Below are positions 8,646-17,488 of a stretch of DNA of 64,000 bases, in pieces. The notes beneath the pieces were generated by a model. The model made no database searches and was not told where the DNA came from. It was given only the letters and a program-made list of their open reading frames with translations. The position numbers and the translations under genes are program-made. This DNA comes from Amorphoplanes friuliensis DSM 7358. GTDB lineage: Bacteria > Actinomycetota > Actinomycetes > Mycobacteriales > Micromonosporaceae. Within the stretch, counting starts at the first letter, position 1; each line of letters opens with the position of its first letter. Location of the stretch: NCBI RefSeq assembly GCF_000494755.1, contig NC_022657.1, positions 631,501-695,500 of the forward strand, read 5' to 3'.

Positions 8646-10415
8646 GTGCTCACCGTCGACCATCCCCGGTACAAGTGGATCGCCCTGTCGAACACCACGC
8701 TCGGCACCCTGCTGGCCACGATCAACTCGTCGATCGTCCTGATCTCGCTGCCGGCGATCTTCAAGGGCATCCACCTCAACGCCCTCGAGCCCGGCAACGT
8801 CAGCTACCTGCTGTGGATGCTCATGGGCTACATGCTGGTCACGGCCGTTCTGGTGGTCACGCTGGGCCGTCTCGGTGACATGTACGGCCGCGTCAAGATC
8901 TACAACCTCGGTTTTGCCATCTTCACGGTCACCTCGGTGATCCTCTCGCTCGACCCCTTCGACGGTGGCGGGGGAGCGCTGTGGCTGATCGGCTGGCGGG
9001 TGCTCCAGGCCGTCGGCGGCGCGATGCTGATGGCCAACTCGGCCGCGATCATCACCGACGCCTTCCCGGCGAAGCAGCGCGGCATGGCGCTGGGCGTCAA
9101 CATCGTCTCCGCGCTGGCCGGCTCGTTCATCGGCCTGGTCGCCGGTGGTGTGCTCGCCGAATGGGACTGGCGGTCGGTGTTCTGGGTCAACATCCCGCTC
9201 GGTGTGCTCGGCACGGTCTGGGCGTACCGGTCGCTGCACGACAGCGGTGTGCGGCGCAAGGCGAAGATCGACTGGTGGGGCAACGGGACCTTCGCGGCCG
9301 GCCTCACCGCGGTGCTCGCCGCGATCACGTACGGGATCCAGCCGTACGGAGGCCACACGATGGGCTGGACCAACCCGTGGGTCCTGGCCGGCCTGATCGG
9401 TGGTGGCCTGGTGCTGGTGGCCTTCGGCGTGATCGAGTCGCGGGTGGCCGAGCCGATGTTCCCGCTCGCGCTCTTCCGCAACGTGGCCTTCACCAGCGGC
9501 AACGCGGCCAATCTGCTGGCCTCGATCGCCCGCGGCGGACTCCAGTTCATGCTGATCATCTGGTTGCAGGGCATCTGGCTGCCGCTGCACGGGTACGACT
9601 ACGAGTCGACGCCGCTCTGGGCCGGCATCTACCTGGTGCCCATGACGATCGGCTTCCTGGCGGCGGGTCCGCTGGCGGGATATCTGTCCGACAAGTTCGG
9701 GCCCCGGCCCTTCGCCTCCGGTGGCCTGCTCGTGATGGCGGCGTCGTTCGTCGGGCTGCTGCTTCCCGGCGACTTCAACTACGCGGTGTTCGCCACGCTG
9801 ATCTTCATCAACGGCCTCGGCGGCGGACTCTTCGCGGCGCCGAACACCTCGCTGATCATGTCCAGCGTCCCGGCGAACATGCGCGGTGCGGCGTCGGGCA
9901 TGCGGGCCACCTTCCAGAACGCCGGTCAGGTGCTCTCGATCGGCGTGTTCTTCTCGCTGATGGTCGCCGGGCTGGCGAGCTCGCTGCCGTCGACACTCAG
10001 CTCGGGGCTGACGGCTCAGGGCGTACCGGCGGCCACGGCCGGCCAGATCGCTCAGCTGCCGCCGGTCGGCACGCTCTTCGCGGCCTTCCTCGGGTACAAC
10101 CCGATCGCCGAGCTGCTGGGCCCGCAGGTGCTGGGTGCCCTGCCCGCCGGGAACGCGGCCACGCTGACCGGGCTGGAGTTCTTCCCGCGGCTGATCTCGG
10201 GGCCGTTCCACGACGGCCTGGTGATCGTCTTCTGGCTGGCGATCGCGATGACCGTGGTCGGCGCCCTGGTGTCCCTGCTGCGGGGCCCGAAGCCCACCGA
10301 GACCTCCGACGACCCGGTCGCCCATGAGGCCGAGCTGGTCTCGGAGCTGGCGGAGGCGGCGCCGCTGACCCCGGCGGCCCGCATCGCCGGACCGCTCGAC
10401 CCTGTTACGCGGTAG
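8646..10415 (+). CDS. MFS drug exporter, EmrB/QacA (DHA2) type
   Basis: Proton-driven multidrug exporter, 589 residues with about 14 hydrophobic segments as in the DHA2 family. MFS motif A is seen as [12 protein letters not shown] after TM2, and the motif C region is present in TM5 ([21 protein letters not shown]). The C-terminal 35 residues are hydrophilic. Downstream partner of the MarR gene; the intergenic ACCCCGAAGGGGGT holds the ribosome site inside a small hairpin. The end overlaps the convergent TetR gene by 11 bases. Substrate unknown. Confidence 0.87.
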   Translation: MLTVDHPRYKWIALSNTTLGTLLATINSSIVLISLPAIFKGIHLNALEPGNVSYLLWMLMGYMLVTAVLVVTLGRLGDMYGRVKIYNLGFAIFTVTSVILSLDPFDGGGGALWLIGWRVLQAVGGAMLMANSAAIITDAFPAKQRGMALGVNIVSALAGSFIGLVAGGVLAEWDWRSVFWVNIPLGVLGTVWAYRSLHDSGVRRKAKIDWWGNGTFAAGLTAVLAAITYGIQPYGGHTMGWTNPWVLAGLIGGGLVLVAFGVIESRVAEPMFPLALFRNVAFTSGNAANLLASIARGGLQFMLIIWLQGIWLPLHGYDYESTPLWAGIYLVPMTIGFLAAGPLAGYLSDKFGPRPFASGGLLVMAASFVGLLLPGDFNYAVFATLIFINGLGGGLFAAPNTSLIMSSVPANMRGAASGMRATFQNAGQVLSIGVFFSLMVAGLASSLPSTLSSGLTAQGVPAATAGQIAQLPPVGTLFAAFLGYNPIAELLGPQVLGALPAGNAATLTGLEFFPRLISGPFHDGLVIVFWLAIAMTVVGALVSLLRGPKPTETSDDPVAHEAELVSELAEAAPLTPAARIAGPLDPVTR

Positions 10416-10992
10416 CGGCGTCGAGCAGAGCGGCGGCGACCATGCGCGACGTGGTCGCCGCTGCGGCGCTGCGGTCCATGCGGGCGCCGACCGAGGAACC
10501 GTCGTAGAGGACAACGAGCTGGGCGGCCAGGGCGTCGGGGTCCTTCGCGCCGGCGTCACGGGCCAGTTCGGTGAAAAGCTCGCGGGTCCAGGCGCGGTTC
10601 TCGTCGGACACCTGCTCGACGACACCACCGCCGGGTGACTCGGCGCTGGCGTTGTAGAACGCGCAGCCCCGGAAGGTCGTCGTCGCGGCCAGCTCGATCA
10701 GGCCGTCGAAGACGCCGAGCAGCCGGTCGCGGGGGTTGTCGTACTGCTCGAGGCGGGCGGTGATGCGCCGGCGGCGGCGCTGGTGCTGACCCTCGAGGTA
10801 GGCCCGGATGAGGCCGTCCTTGCTGCCGAAGCAGCTGTAGAGCGAGGCCTTGGCCACACCGGCGTGCTCGATGATGCGGTCGATCCCGACGGTGTGCACA
10901 CCCTCGGCGTAGAAGAGCTCGTCGGCGGACGCGAGCAGCCGGTCGCGGGCGGAGGGCTTGCGCGACACGGCGGCAGGTGATGCAGCGGACAT
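10405..10992 (-). CDS. TetR-family transcriptional repressor
   Basis: 195 residues. The N-terminal helix-turn-helix is clear at about residues 15-60 ([51 protein letters not shown]), the canonical TetR signature. The helical C-terminal part, including [12 protein letters not shown], resembles the TetR_C ligand-binding domain of members that control drug exporters. It is divergent from an MFS gene; two matching palindromes lie in the gap, so it likely represses both genes. An N-terminal tail [13 protein letters not shown] precedes the domain. Confidence 0.9.
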   Translation of the reverse strand: MSAASPAAVSRKPSARDRLLASADELFYAEGVHTVGIDRIIEHAGVAKASLYSCFGSKDGLIRAYLEGQHQRRRRRITARLEQYDNPRDRLLGVFDGLIELAATTTFRGCAFYNASAESPGGGVVEQVSDENRAWTRELFTELARDAGAKDPDALAAQLVVLYDGSSVGARMDRSAAAATTSRMVAAALLDAATA

Positions 10993-11007
10993 GTGTTTGA
11001 CGATAGC

Positions 11008-11051
11008 AGACAGATCTGTCTAGTCTCGGTGCTTGCAGACAGACCTGTCTG
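11008..11051. promoter_or_regulatory. Tandem TetR operators between tetR-type gene and MFS gene
   Basis: Two related palindromes lie in the 78 base gap. The first, AGACAGATCTGTCT (11008-11021), is perfect over 14 bases. The second, CAGACAGACCTGTCTG (11036-11051), matches in 7 of 8 pairs. Both share the half-site AGACAG, and their centres are 29 bases apart, near three helical turns. They are the obvious binding sites for the adjacent TetR protein. Confidence 0.8.
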
Positions 11052-11070
11052 TTCAATGCTGGGAGTTGTC

Positions 11071-12300
11071 ATGACCTCAACGACCATCACGCCCGCCGCG
11101 TCCACAGACGAGCAGGCCGTCCGTCGTAAACGGCTGTCCCGCCCGGTGGCCTTCGCGGCCATCGCGGCCGTCTTCGTGACCTTCACGGCCGCGTCGAGTG
11201 CGCCCTCCCCGCTCTACGTCGTCTATCAAGAGCTCTGGGGCTTCTCGGCGAGCACGCTGACGGCCGTTTTTGCCGTGTACGTGGTCGGGCTGATCGCCGC
11301 ACTGCTCGTGCTCGGGGCGCTCTCCGACCACATCGGCCGGCGGCCCGTGCTCGGCGCCGCGATCGCCCTGGAGATCGTCGCGCTGGTGCTCTTCCTCGCC
11401 GCCGGTGACGTGCCGGTGCTGCTGGTCGCCCGCTTCCTGCAGGGCATCGCCACCGGTGCCGCGCTGACCACCCTGGGCGCCGCGCTCGTCGACCTGAACC
11501 CGCCGCACGCTCCCGGCCGGGCGGGCCTGCTCAACAGCGTCGTGCCGCCCGCCGGTCTGGCGATCGGCTCGCTGGGCACCGGCGCGCTCGTGCAGTTCGC
11601 CCCCGGCCCCACGCACCTGGTCTACGCCCTGCTCCTGGTCGGCATGGCCCTCGCCGCGGTGGTGGTGCTGCTGATGCCGGAGACGTCGAGCAGGCGTCCC
11701 GGTGGCCGTTCGTCGCTGATCCCCAAACTGGGCGTGCCCGCCCGGCTGCGCGGCGCTGTTCTTGCTCTCGTGCCGATCATCGTCGCGAGCTGGGCGCTGG
11801 GCGGGCTCTACCTGGCCCTCGGCCCGTCGGTCGCGGTCGGCGTCTTCGGGCTCTCCAACCACCTGATCGGCGGCCTGGTGGTCACGCTGCTCTGCGGCAC
11901 CGGCGCGGTGACCGCGTTTGCGCTGCGTACGTGGCCGACGCCGCGGGTGCTCACCATCGCCGGTGCGCTGCTGACGGTCGGCACGGCGGTGACCCTGGCC
12001 GGTGTCCTGACCGAGAGTGTGGTGCTCGGCGCCGTCGGCACCGTGCTCGCCGGCATCGGCTTCGGGGCGTCCGCGCTGGCCAGTTTCGGCACCATCGCAC
12101 TGCTGGCCGCGCCGCACGAGCGGGGTGAGCTGTTCGCAGTGGCGCTGACCATCGCGTACGTCGCCTTCAGCCTGCCCGCGGTGATCGCCGGATTTGCGGC
12201 CACCTCGGTCGGCCTGCACACGACCGCGGTCGTCTACAGCACAGTCGTGGTGGTGCTCGGTGTCGCCGCCCTGGCCGCCCAGCGACTGCGCCGCACCTGA
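11071..12300 (+). CDS. MFS transporter (DHA1-like drug efflux)
   Basis: 409 residues with about 12 transmembrane segments. Motif A after TM2 reads GALSDHIGRRPVLG. An N-terminal cytoplasmic tail of about 25 residues carries basic residues (RRKRLSRP) that set topology. ATG 11071 is chosen since GGGAG lies at 11061-11065; ATG 11056 is in frame but lacks a ribosome site. The gene lies under the two TetR palindromes, so its expression is probably induced by the exported compound. Substrate unknown. Confidence 0.86.
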   Translation: MTSTTITPAASTDEQAVRRKRLSRPVAFAAIAAVFVTFTAASSAPSPLYVVYQELWGFSASTLTAVFAVYVVGLIAALLVLGALSDHIGRRPVLGAAIALEIVALVLFLAAGDVPVLLVARFLQGIATGAALTTLGAALVDLNPPHAPGRAGLLNSVVPPAGLAIGSLGTGALVQFAPGPTHLVYALLLVGMALAAVVVLLMPETSSRRPGGRSSLIPKLGVPARLRGAVLALVPIIVASWALGGLYLALGPSVAVGVFGLSNHLIGGLVVTLLCGTGAVTAFALRTWPTPRVLTIAGALLTVGTAVTLAGVLTESVVLGAVGTVLAGIGFGASALASFGTIALLAAPHERGELFAVALTIAYVAFSLPAVIAGFAATSVGLHTTAVVYSTVVVVLGVAALAAQRLRRT

Positions 12301-12397
12301 CCTACCTGCTCTTCTGCGGTAACCCCCCGGCGTGGACGGCTGTTGAACAGTCGTCCGCGCCGGAGCATATGGGGCGAATCCACACGAAGGGCTGGGC

Positions 12398-13993
12398 ATG
12401 AAGAGACTTCTGGCGACTGCCGCCACGATCGCGCTGGTGGTGTGCGGGGCGGCCGCCGCGTCCGGCGCCGAGGCCGAGCCGCCACGCGGCCAACCCGGGT
12501 ACACCCCGATCAGCTGGGGCAAGTGCGAGAACGCCGGCCTGCGATCCCGTCAAGCCGAGTGCGGGTTCCTCACCGTGCCGATGGATTACGCGGCTCCGGC
12601 CGGCGAGACCGTCAAGCTGGCCGTCTCGCGGATCAAGCACTCCGTACCCGACCGGAAGTACCAGGGCGTCATGCTGGTCAACCCCGGTGGCCCGGGCGGC
12701 TCCGGGCTGGCCCTGTCGGCCCTCGGCGAGAACGTGCCGGACCAGGCCGGTTCCGCGTACGACTGGATCGGCTTCGACCCGCGCGGTGTCGGCGACAGCG
12801 TGCCGAAGCTCGCCTGCGACAGCAAGTACCAGGGTTACAACCGTCCCGCCTACGTGCCCACCACGGCCGCGCTGGAGAAGACCTGGCTCGCGCGGACACG
12901 CGGTTATGCGGCTGCCTGTGCCAAGAACGGCGGCGCCCTGCTCCAGCACCTGCGGACCACCGACACCGTGCGCGACATGGAGCGGCTGCGCATCGCGCTC
13001 GGCGAAGAGAAGATCAACTTCTACGGCTTCTCGTACGGCACGTACCTCGGTCAGGTGTACGCGACCCTGCACCCCGAGCGGGTCCGCCGCATGGTGCTCG
13101 ACGGCAGCGTGAACCCGGGCCGGGTCTGGTACGACGCGAACCTCGACCAGGACCTCGCGTTCGACCGCAACATCAAGATCTACTTCGCCTGGCTGGCCGA
13201 GCACGACAAGATCTACCACCTGGGCCGTACGGGCCGGGCGGTCGAGAAGCTCTTCTACGCCGAGCAGGCGAAGCTGGCGAGGAAGCCCGCCGGTGGAGTG
13301 CTCGGCCCGGACGAGCTCACGGACGTTTTCCTGCAGGCCGGCTACTACGTCTTCGGCTGGGAGTCGGTCGCGTCGGCCTTCGCGAGCTGGGTCAACGACA
13401 AGGACCCCGCCGCGCTGCGCAAGCTCTTCGACACCGGCAGCCCGCAGGAGCCCGGCTCCGACAACTCGTACGCGATCTACCTCGGCGTGCAGTGCACCGA
13501 CGCGCAGTGGCCGGCTTCGTGGAAGAAGTGGCAGACGGACAACTGGCGCGTGCACCGGTCCGCGCCGTTCGAGACCTGGGGCAACGCCTGGTACAACGCG
13601 CCCTGCCTGAGCTGGGCCGGCAAGCCGGGCAAGCCGGTGAAGGTGGACGGCACGAGGACGCCGCCGGTCCTGCTGATCAGCGAGACCCTGGACGCGGCGA
13701 CACCGTTCTCGGGCAGCCTCGAGGTCCGCAAGCGTTTCCCCCGCTCGGCCCTGGTCGAGGGTGTCGGCGGGACGACCCACGCCGGTTCCCTCTTCGGCAA
13801 CGCCTGTGTGGACGACACGATCGCCGCCTACCTGACCACGGGTGAGGTGCCGAAGCGGGTCAAGGCGAACCGGTCCGACAAGCGCTGCAAGCCGCTGCCC
13901 AAGCCGGACCCGTCCGCGACCAAGGCGAAGCGGGCGGAGAGCGGTGGCAACCTCAGCCGCCTGGACCTCCAGAAGCTGATCGCCGCCCACTGA
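12398..13993 (+). CDS. Secreted alpha/beta-hydrolase peptidase, SlpD/SlpE (tripeptidyl aminopeptidase) type
   Basis: 531 residues with a Sec signal peptide (KRLLATAATIALVVCGAAAASGAEA). The nucleophile elbow GFSYG places the catalytic serine at residue 212; the oxyanion-side motif NPGGPGGSG at 95-103 and DPRGVG at 127-132 are typical of the S33-type peptidases of Streptomyces. The C-terminal TAP-like domain carries PVLLISETLDAATPFSGS with the catalytic Asp and GTTHAG with the His. The last 40 residues are Lys-rich and may bind the wall. It should remove short peptides from N-termini of proteins outside the cell. Confidence 0.88.
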   Translation: MKRLLATAATIALVVCGAAAASGAEAEPPRGQPGYTPISWGKCENAGLRSRQAECGFLTVPMDYAAPAGETVKLAVSRIKHSVPDRKYQGVMLVNPGGPGGSGLALSALGENVPDQAGSAYDWIGFDPRGVGDSVPKLACDSKYQGYNRPAYVPTTAALEKTWLARTRGYAAACAKNGGALLQHLRTTDTVRDMERLRIALGEEKINFYGFSYGTYLGQVYATLHPERVRRMVLDGSVNPGRVWYDANLDQDLAFDRNIKIYFAWLAEHDKIYHLGRTGRAVEKLFYAEQAKLARKPAGGVLGPDELTDVFLQAGYYVFGWESVASAFASWVNDKDPAALRKLFDTGSPQEPGSDNSYAIYLGVQCTDAQWPASWKKWQTDNWRVHRSAPFETWGNAWYNAPCLSWAGKPGKPVKVDGTRTPPVLLISETLDAATPFSGSLEVRKRFPRSALVEGVGGTTHAGSLFGNACVDDTIAAYLTTGEVPKRVKANRSDKRCKPLPKPDPSATKAKRAESGGNLSRLDLQKLIAAH

Positions 13994-14002
13994 CCCGCCG
14001 GG

Positions 14003-14938
14003 TCACCGCTCCAGCTGCGCGTTCTCGCGCAGGCGCTCCGGGATCAGCTCCAGCAGCTGGTCCCGGCGCAGGGGCAGGTCCAGCAGGGACAGCTTGACGC
14101 TGTTGCGGTTCTGGTGTGCGCCCTCGGAGAGCCGGACCACCTGGGCGGCCTGCTCGCGCAGACCGGCGGAGAGCACCGCACCCGCCGCCAGCTCACCGGA
14201 CGCGGTGCCGTCGACGTCGACCGCCACCGGTGCGCTGTCACCGGCGACCGTCAGGGCCACCCGGTCGCCGGCGCCGAGGACAACCGCCCGGCCGATGCCC
14301 GCCATCGGGGCCACGGGCGTGATCACCATGGCCGACGCCGAGGGCGACAGGATCGGCCCGCCCGCCGCGTAGTTGTACGCCGTCGAGCCGTTCGGGGTGG
14401 ACACCACCACCGCGTCGCACTTGTAGTAGCCGTACTGGCGGCCGTTGAGGGTCAGATCCACCGACACCGCACCCGTACGCCCCAGGCGGGCCAGCACCAC
14501 GTCGTTGAAGCCGAAGCGGGTCGCCAGGGCCGCCTCACCCGCGTCCGCGGTCAGGCAGCTGTGCGACTCGACGGTGAAGTCGCCGCTCGCCAGCTGTTCG
14601 AGCGCCGCGCCCAGCGTCGACGGGGTCACCTCGACCAGGAACCCCAGGTTGCCGTGGTTGACCCCGAGCACCGGCACCGGGCGGTCGATGACCAGTCGCA
14701 TCGCGCCGAGCATCGTGCCGTCGCCGCCCAGCGCAACCACACCGTTGACCCGGGCCAGGAACTCGTCGTCGGGGACGACCTCGACGTCGTCCGGCACCCG
14801 TCCGGCGTCCGATGTGCGGGCCAGCACCCGGCCCTGGTGGCCACGCGCCCAGTCCGCGATCGTCGAGATCGAGTCGCCGACCGGCTTGCTCGGATGCAGG
14901 ACCAGGCCGACCGTGTCGACCGCTGTATCGAGACTCAC
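14003..14938 (-). CDS. nadK: NAD kinase
   Basis: ATP- or polyphosphate-dependent kinase that makes NADP from NAD in the cytoplasm. 311 residues from a GTG at 14938. The GGDGT motif is at residues 71-75 (VVALGGDGTMLGAMR), followed by the NHGNLGFL motif and the NAD-binding loop NGSTAYNYAAGGPILSPS. Length and motifs are normal for the family. It stands alone, convergent with the peptidase and divergent from the manganese riboswitch gene. The region after the riboswitch faces the other way, so the two are not co-transcribed. Confidence 0.93.
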   Translation of the reverse strand: MSLDTAVDTVGLVLHPSKPVGDSISTIADWARGHQGRVLARTSDAGRVPDDVEVVPDDEFLARVNGVVALGGDGTMLGAMRLVIDRPVPVLGVNHGNLGFLVEVTPSTLGAALEQLASGDFTVESHSCLTADAGEAALATRFGFNDVVLARLGRTGAVSVDLTLNGRQYGYYKCDAVVVSTPNGSTAYNYAAGGPILSPSASAMVITPVAPMAGIGRAVVLGAGDRVALTVAGDSAPVAVDVDGTASGELAAGAVLSAGLREQAAQVVRLSEGAHQNRNSVKLSLLDLPLRRDQLLELIPERLRENAQLER

Positions 14939-14986
14939 CTGGTCACCCTAGCCAGATTTGCCGGTGTTCCCGGTAGGCTGCCAAAT

Positions 14987-15088
14987 GCGAAGGGGAGTAG
15001 CTCCCAATGTTGTGGTCGACATACTGGCCCGGTGACACCCGGGCCCGGCCCGGCAGCCTCGATCTCTGAGGCGAGCGAGACCTTCGAC
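14987..15088 (+). ncRNA. yybP-ykoY manganese riboswitch
   Basis: The 5' arm AAGGGGAGTAGC followed by CTCCC, and the 3' part CTCTGAGGCGAGCGAGACCTTCG, match the conserved core of the yybP-ykoY element known to bind Mn2+. The closing stem pairs CGAAGG (14988-14993) with CCTTCG (15081-15086). Between them a GC-rich arm (GGCCCGG with CCGGGCC) forms the second helix. It sits in the leader of a GDT1-type manganese exporter gene, a recognised association, so excess Mn2+ should turn the gene on. Confidence 0.85.
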
Positions 15089-15132
15089 TTGGCCATATTT
15101 CCGGCCGGGTCGAGGTCGCCCTGCGTCCGAGC

Positions 15133-15156
15133 CCCGGTCCGACCTTGCACCGGGAG
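15133..15156 (+). promoter_or_regulatory. Hairpin covering the ribosome site (possible riboswitch expression platform)
   Basis: CCCGGT (15133-15138) can pair with ACCGGG (15149-15154), which overlaps the GGGAG ribosome site of the next gene. This would hide the site, suggesting that the manganese riboswitch acts on translation. No strong terminator with a T-run is seen in the leader. The assignment is inference from base pairing only. Confidence 0.5.
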
Positions 15157-15161
15157 TTTCC

Positions 15162-15752
15162 ATGGACGGCTTCCTCGCCGCCACCGCGCTCAGCTTCGCG
15201 GTCATCTTCGTCGCCGAGCTCGGCGACAAATCGCAGCTCATGGCGCTGACCTTCGCCACCCGCTTCAAGACTGTGCCGGTCCTGATCGGCATCACGGTCG
15301 CCACCGCGATCGTGCATGCCGTCTCCGTCGGCATCGGTTACGGCCTCGGCGCGACGCTCCCGACCGGCTGGATCTCGCTCGTCGCCGGCATCGCCTTCCT
15401 CGCCTTCGGCGCCTGGACGCTGCGCGGTGACAAGCTCACCGACGACGAGAAGAGCAAGGCGGAACGATCGACCGGCTCCGCGATCCTTGCCGTCGGCGGC
15501 GCGTTCTTCCTGGCCGAGCTGGGTGACAAGACGATGCTCGCGACGATCACCCTGGCCACCCAGCACGGCTGGCTCGGCACCTGGCTCGGCTCGACGCTGG
15601 GCATGGTCGCCGCCGACGCGCTCGCCATCCTGGTCGGGCGTCTGCTCGGCCGGCACCTTCCCGAGCGGACGATCAAGTACGGCGCCGCGGCGCTCTTCGC
15701 TATCTTCGGCATCTGGCTGCTCGTGGAAGCCCTCATCGAGCTCAACAAGTAG
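15162..15752 (+). CDS. GDT1/TMEM165 (UPF0016) manganese exporter
   Basis: 196 residues, six predicted membrane helices in two repeats of three. Each repeat carries the family signature E-x-G-D-(K/R)-(S/T): ELGDKS at 19-24 and ELGDKT at 119-124, which form the ion path. A charged cytoplasmic loop (GDKLTDDEKSKAERS) links the halves. Bacterial members under yybP-ykoY control export Mn2+. ATG 15162 follows GGGAG by 5 bases. The downstream cyclase gene begins 9 bases after its stop and may be co-transcribed. Confidence 0.9.
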   Translation: MDGFLAATALSFAVIFVAELGDKSQLMALTFATRFKTVPVLIGITVATAIVHAVSVGIGYGLGATLPTGWISLVAGIAFLAFGAWTLRGDKLTDDEKSKAERSTGSAILAVGGAFFLAELGDKTMLATITLATQHGWLGTWLGSTLGMVAADALAILVGRLLGRHLPERTIKYGAAALFAIFGIWLLVEALIELNK

Positions 15753-15761
15753 GAGATGCGC

Positions 15762-16712
15762 GTGCTGCAGTACCGCGCCGAGTTCGACGCCACCGTCACC
15801 TTCCGGGCGGGCGGTGGCCTGCACGCCCAGCGGTTCCGGCTGGACGTGCCGCACGCCGACCCGACCGAGTCGGAGCTGTCCGCGCTCTTCGTGGCGGCGT
15901 GCCGGCTCCACGACGTCGACGCGGTGGCGGTGGCCGATGTCCGCGTCTTCGCCGAACCCCACCTCGGTACGCACCCCGCGGACCCGCGTACCCGGTGGGT
16001 CGAGCTCAGCCACGTCATCTCGGCCGGGCTGGTCACGTACCCCGGCCTGCCCGCACCGGAGATCACGCCGCATCTCACGCGGGAGGCCTCACGCGACGTC
16101 TACGCGCCCGGGACCGAGTTCGCGATCGACCGCCTCACCATGGTCGGCAACACGGGCACCTACCTCGACAGCCCGTTCCACCGGTACGGCGACGGCAGCG
16201 ACCTGGCCGGGCTGCCCCTCGAACGCCTGGCCGACCTGCCTGCGGTCGTGGTGCGTACGGCGGGCAGTGGGGTCCGGGGTGTCGGCGTCGACGCGCTCGA
16301 GAACCTGACCGTCGCCGGGCATGCGGTCCTGCTGCACACCGGCGGTGACGTGCACTGGGCCACCCCGGAGTACGCCGTCGACGCGCCCTTCCTGACCGCC
16401 GCGGGTGCGCAGTGGCTGGCCGACCACGGTGCCGCGCTGGTCGGCATCGACTCCGTCAACATCGACGACATCACGCCGGACGCCGCCGGCACCCGGCCGG
16501 CGCACACGCTGCTGCTGGCCGCGGGCATCCCGGTCGTCGAGCACCTGACCGGCCTGGAAAACCTGCCACCGGCCGGTGCCCGCTTCACCGCCGCACCGCC
16601 CCGGGTGGCGGGTTTCGGCACCTTCCCGGTCCGGGCGTACGCCTCGGTGCCCGCGATCGAGCCGCACGACCACCTCAGGTCCGGAGGGTGGTTGCCGACT
16701 TCAGGCGGGTGA
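15762..16712 (+). CDS. Cyclase-family (kynurenine formamidase-like) protein with extra N-terminal domain
   Basis: 316 residues. The part from about residue 78 (RWVELSHVISAGLVTYPGLPAPEITP) is a cyclase/formamidase fold (PF04199). The metal motif, usually HxGTHxDxPxH, reads NTGTYLDSPFH at 130-140, so two of the usual histidines are Asn and Tyr. Activity may differ from arylformamidase. The first 75 residues form a separate small alpha/beta domain I do not recognise. GTG 15762 is chosen since AGGAG (15751-15755) has a 6 base spacer; ATG 15756 abuts it. The stop overlaps the next GTG. Confidence 0.78.
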   Translation: MLQYRAEFDATVTFRAGGGLHAQRFRLDVPHADPTESELSALFVAACRLHDVDAVAVADVRVFAEPHLGTHPADPRTRWVELSHVISAGLVTYPGLPAPEITPHLTREASRDVYAPGTEFAIDRLTMVGNTGTYLDSPFHRYGDGSDLAGLPLERLADLPAVVVRTAGSGVRGVGVDALENLTVAGHAVLLHTGGDVHWATPEYAVDAPFLTAAGAQWLADHGAALVGIDSVNIDDITPDAAGTRPAHTLLLAAGIPVVEHLTGLENLPPAGARFTAAPPRVAGFGTFPVRAYASVPAIEPHDHLRSGGWLPTSGG

Positions 16713-17446
16713 CCCCCGATCTCCAGCCCGCCGAGGACCTGCTCGACAGCCGCGACGCCCTGGGCGCGGCCGTCCGGGTGGGCGCCGTCCTCGCCACCGA
16801 TCCGGACCACGTGCCGGCCCTGCTGCTGATGGCGCGCGCCCAGATCGCGTTGAGCCATCCCGGGACCGCTGTCGAGCTGGCCGAACGCGCCTGCGAGCTG
16901 GCACCGGCCGACCCCGCGACCCTGAACGTCCTGAGCCTCGCGCTGACCGGGGCCGGCCGCCACGACGAGGCCGTCACCGCAGCCCGGCAAGCCGTACGCG
17001 CCGATCCGCGGGAGGCCGCTCACCACGACCGCCTGGCCCGCGCTCTGCTCGGCGCCGGGCGTTTCACCGAGGCGGAGCAGGCGGCGGAGACCGCGGTCAC
17101 GCTGGAGCCCGGCGTGCCGGGCATCCTGCTCACCCTCGCCGCGGCCCACGCCGGTCTGGACCACCGGGACCGGGCCCGGAGGGTGCTCTTCGCGGTGCTG
17201 GAGATCGACCCGCACCACGTCGAGGCGCGCGCACAACTGGTGAGACTTGCGGTGCCCGCCAGCCGGAACGTCCGCCGCCCAGCCGTCGCGCCGGGCCGCC
17301 TGGTGGTGCCCGCCCTGGCGCTCGGCCTGGTCGGGCTGGTGCTCCTGCTCCAGGGCTTCACCGCACCGGCGGTGGCCTGCCTCGGGCTCGCGGTCGTGTT
17401 CCTCCTCGCGGGTGGGTTTCGCGGAAACCACTCAGAACAGGCGTGA
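16709..17446 (+). CDS. TPR-repeat protein with two C-terminal membrane helices
   Basis: 245 residues. Helical repeats of about 34 residues run from about 10 to 175 (for example ALLLMARAQIALSHPGTAVELAERACELAPADP and DRLARALLGAGRFTEAEQAAETAVTLEPG), the tetratricopeptide pattern. Residues about 195-235 form two close hydrophobic helices (LVVPALALGLVGLVLLLQGF and PAVACLGLAVVFLLAGGF), so the TPR domain hangs on the inner face of the membrane. GTG 16709 overlaps the cyclase stop (GTGA), indicating coupling; GTG 16688 is an alternative. Partner proteins are unknown. Confidence 0.75.
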   Translation: MTPDLQPAEDLLDSRDALGAAVRVGAVLATDPDHVPALLLMARAQIALSHPGTAVELAERACELAPADPATLNVLSLALTGAGRHDEAVTAARQAVRADPREAAHHDRLARALLGAGRFTEAEQAAETAVTLEPGVPGILLTLAAAHAGLDHRDRARRVLFAVLEIDPHHVEARAQLVRLAVPASRNVRRPAVAPGRLVVPALALGLVGLVLLLQGFTAPAVACLGLAVVFLLAGGFRGNHSEQA

Positions 17447-17488
17447 CGGTGCCGATGATGACGGTGTGAGCTTCAGGGGAGCGCGTCC

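Noticed and set aside
8457..10628. A 723-codon minus-strand frame
   Set aside because: Antisense of the DHA2 exporter; only its first part coincides with the region of the real TetR gene, which is in another frame.
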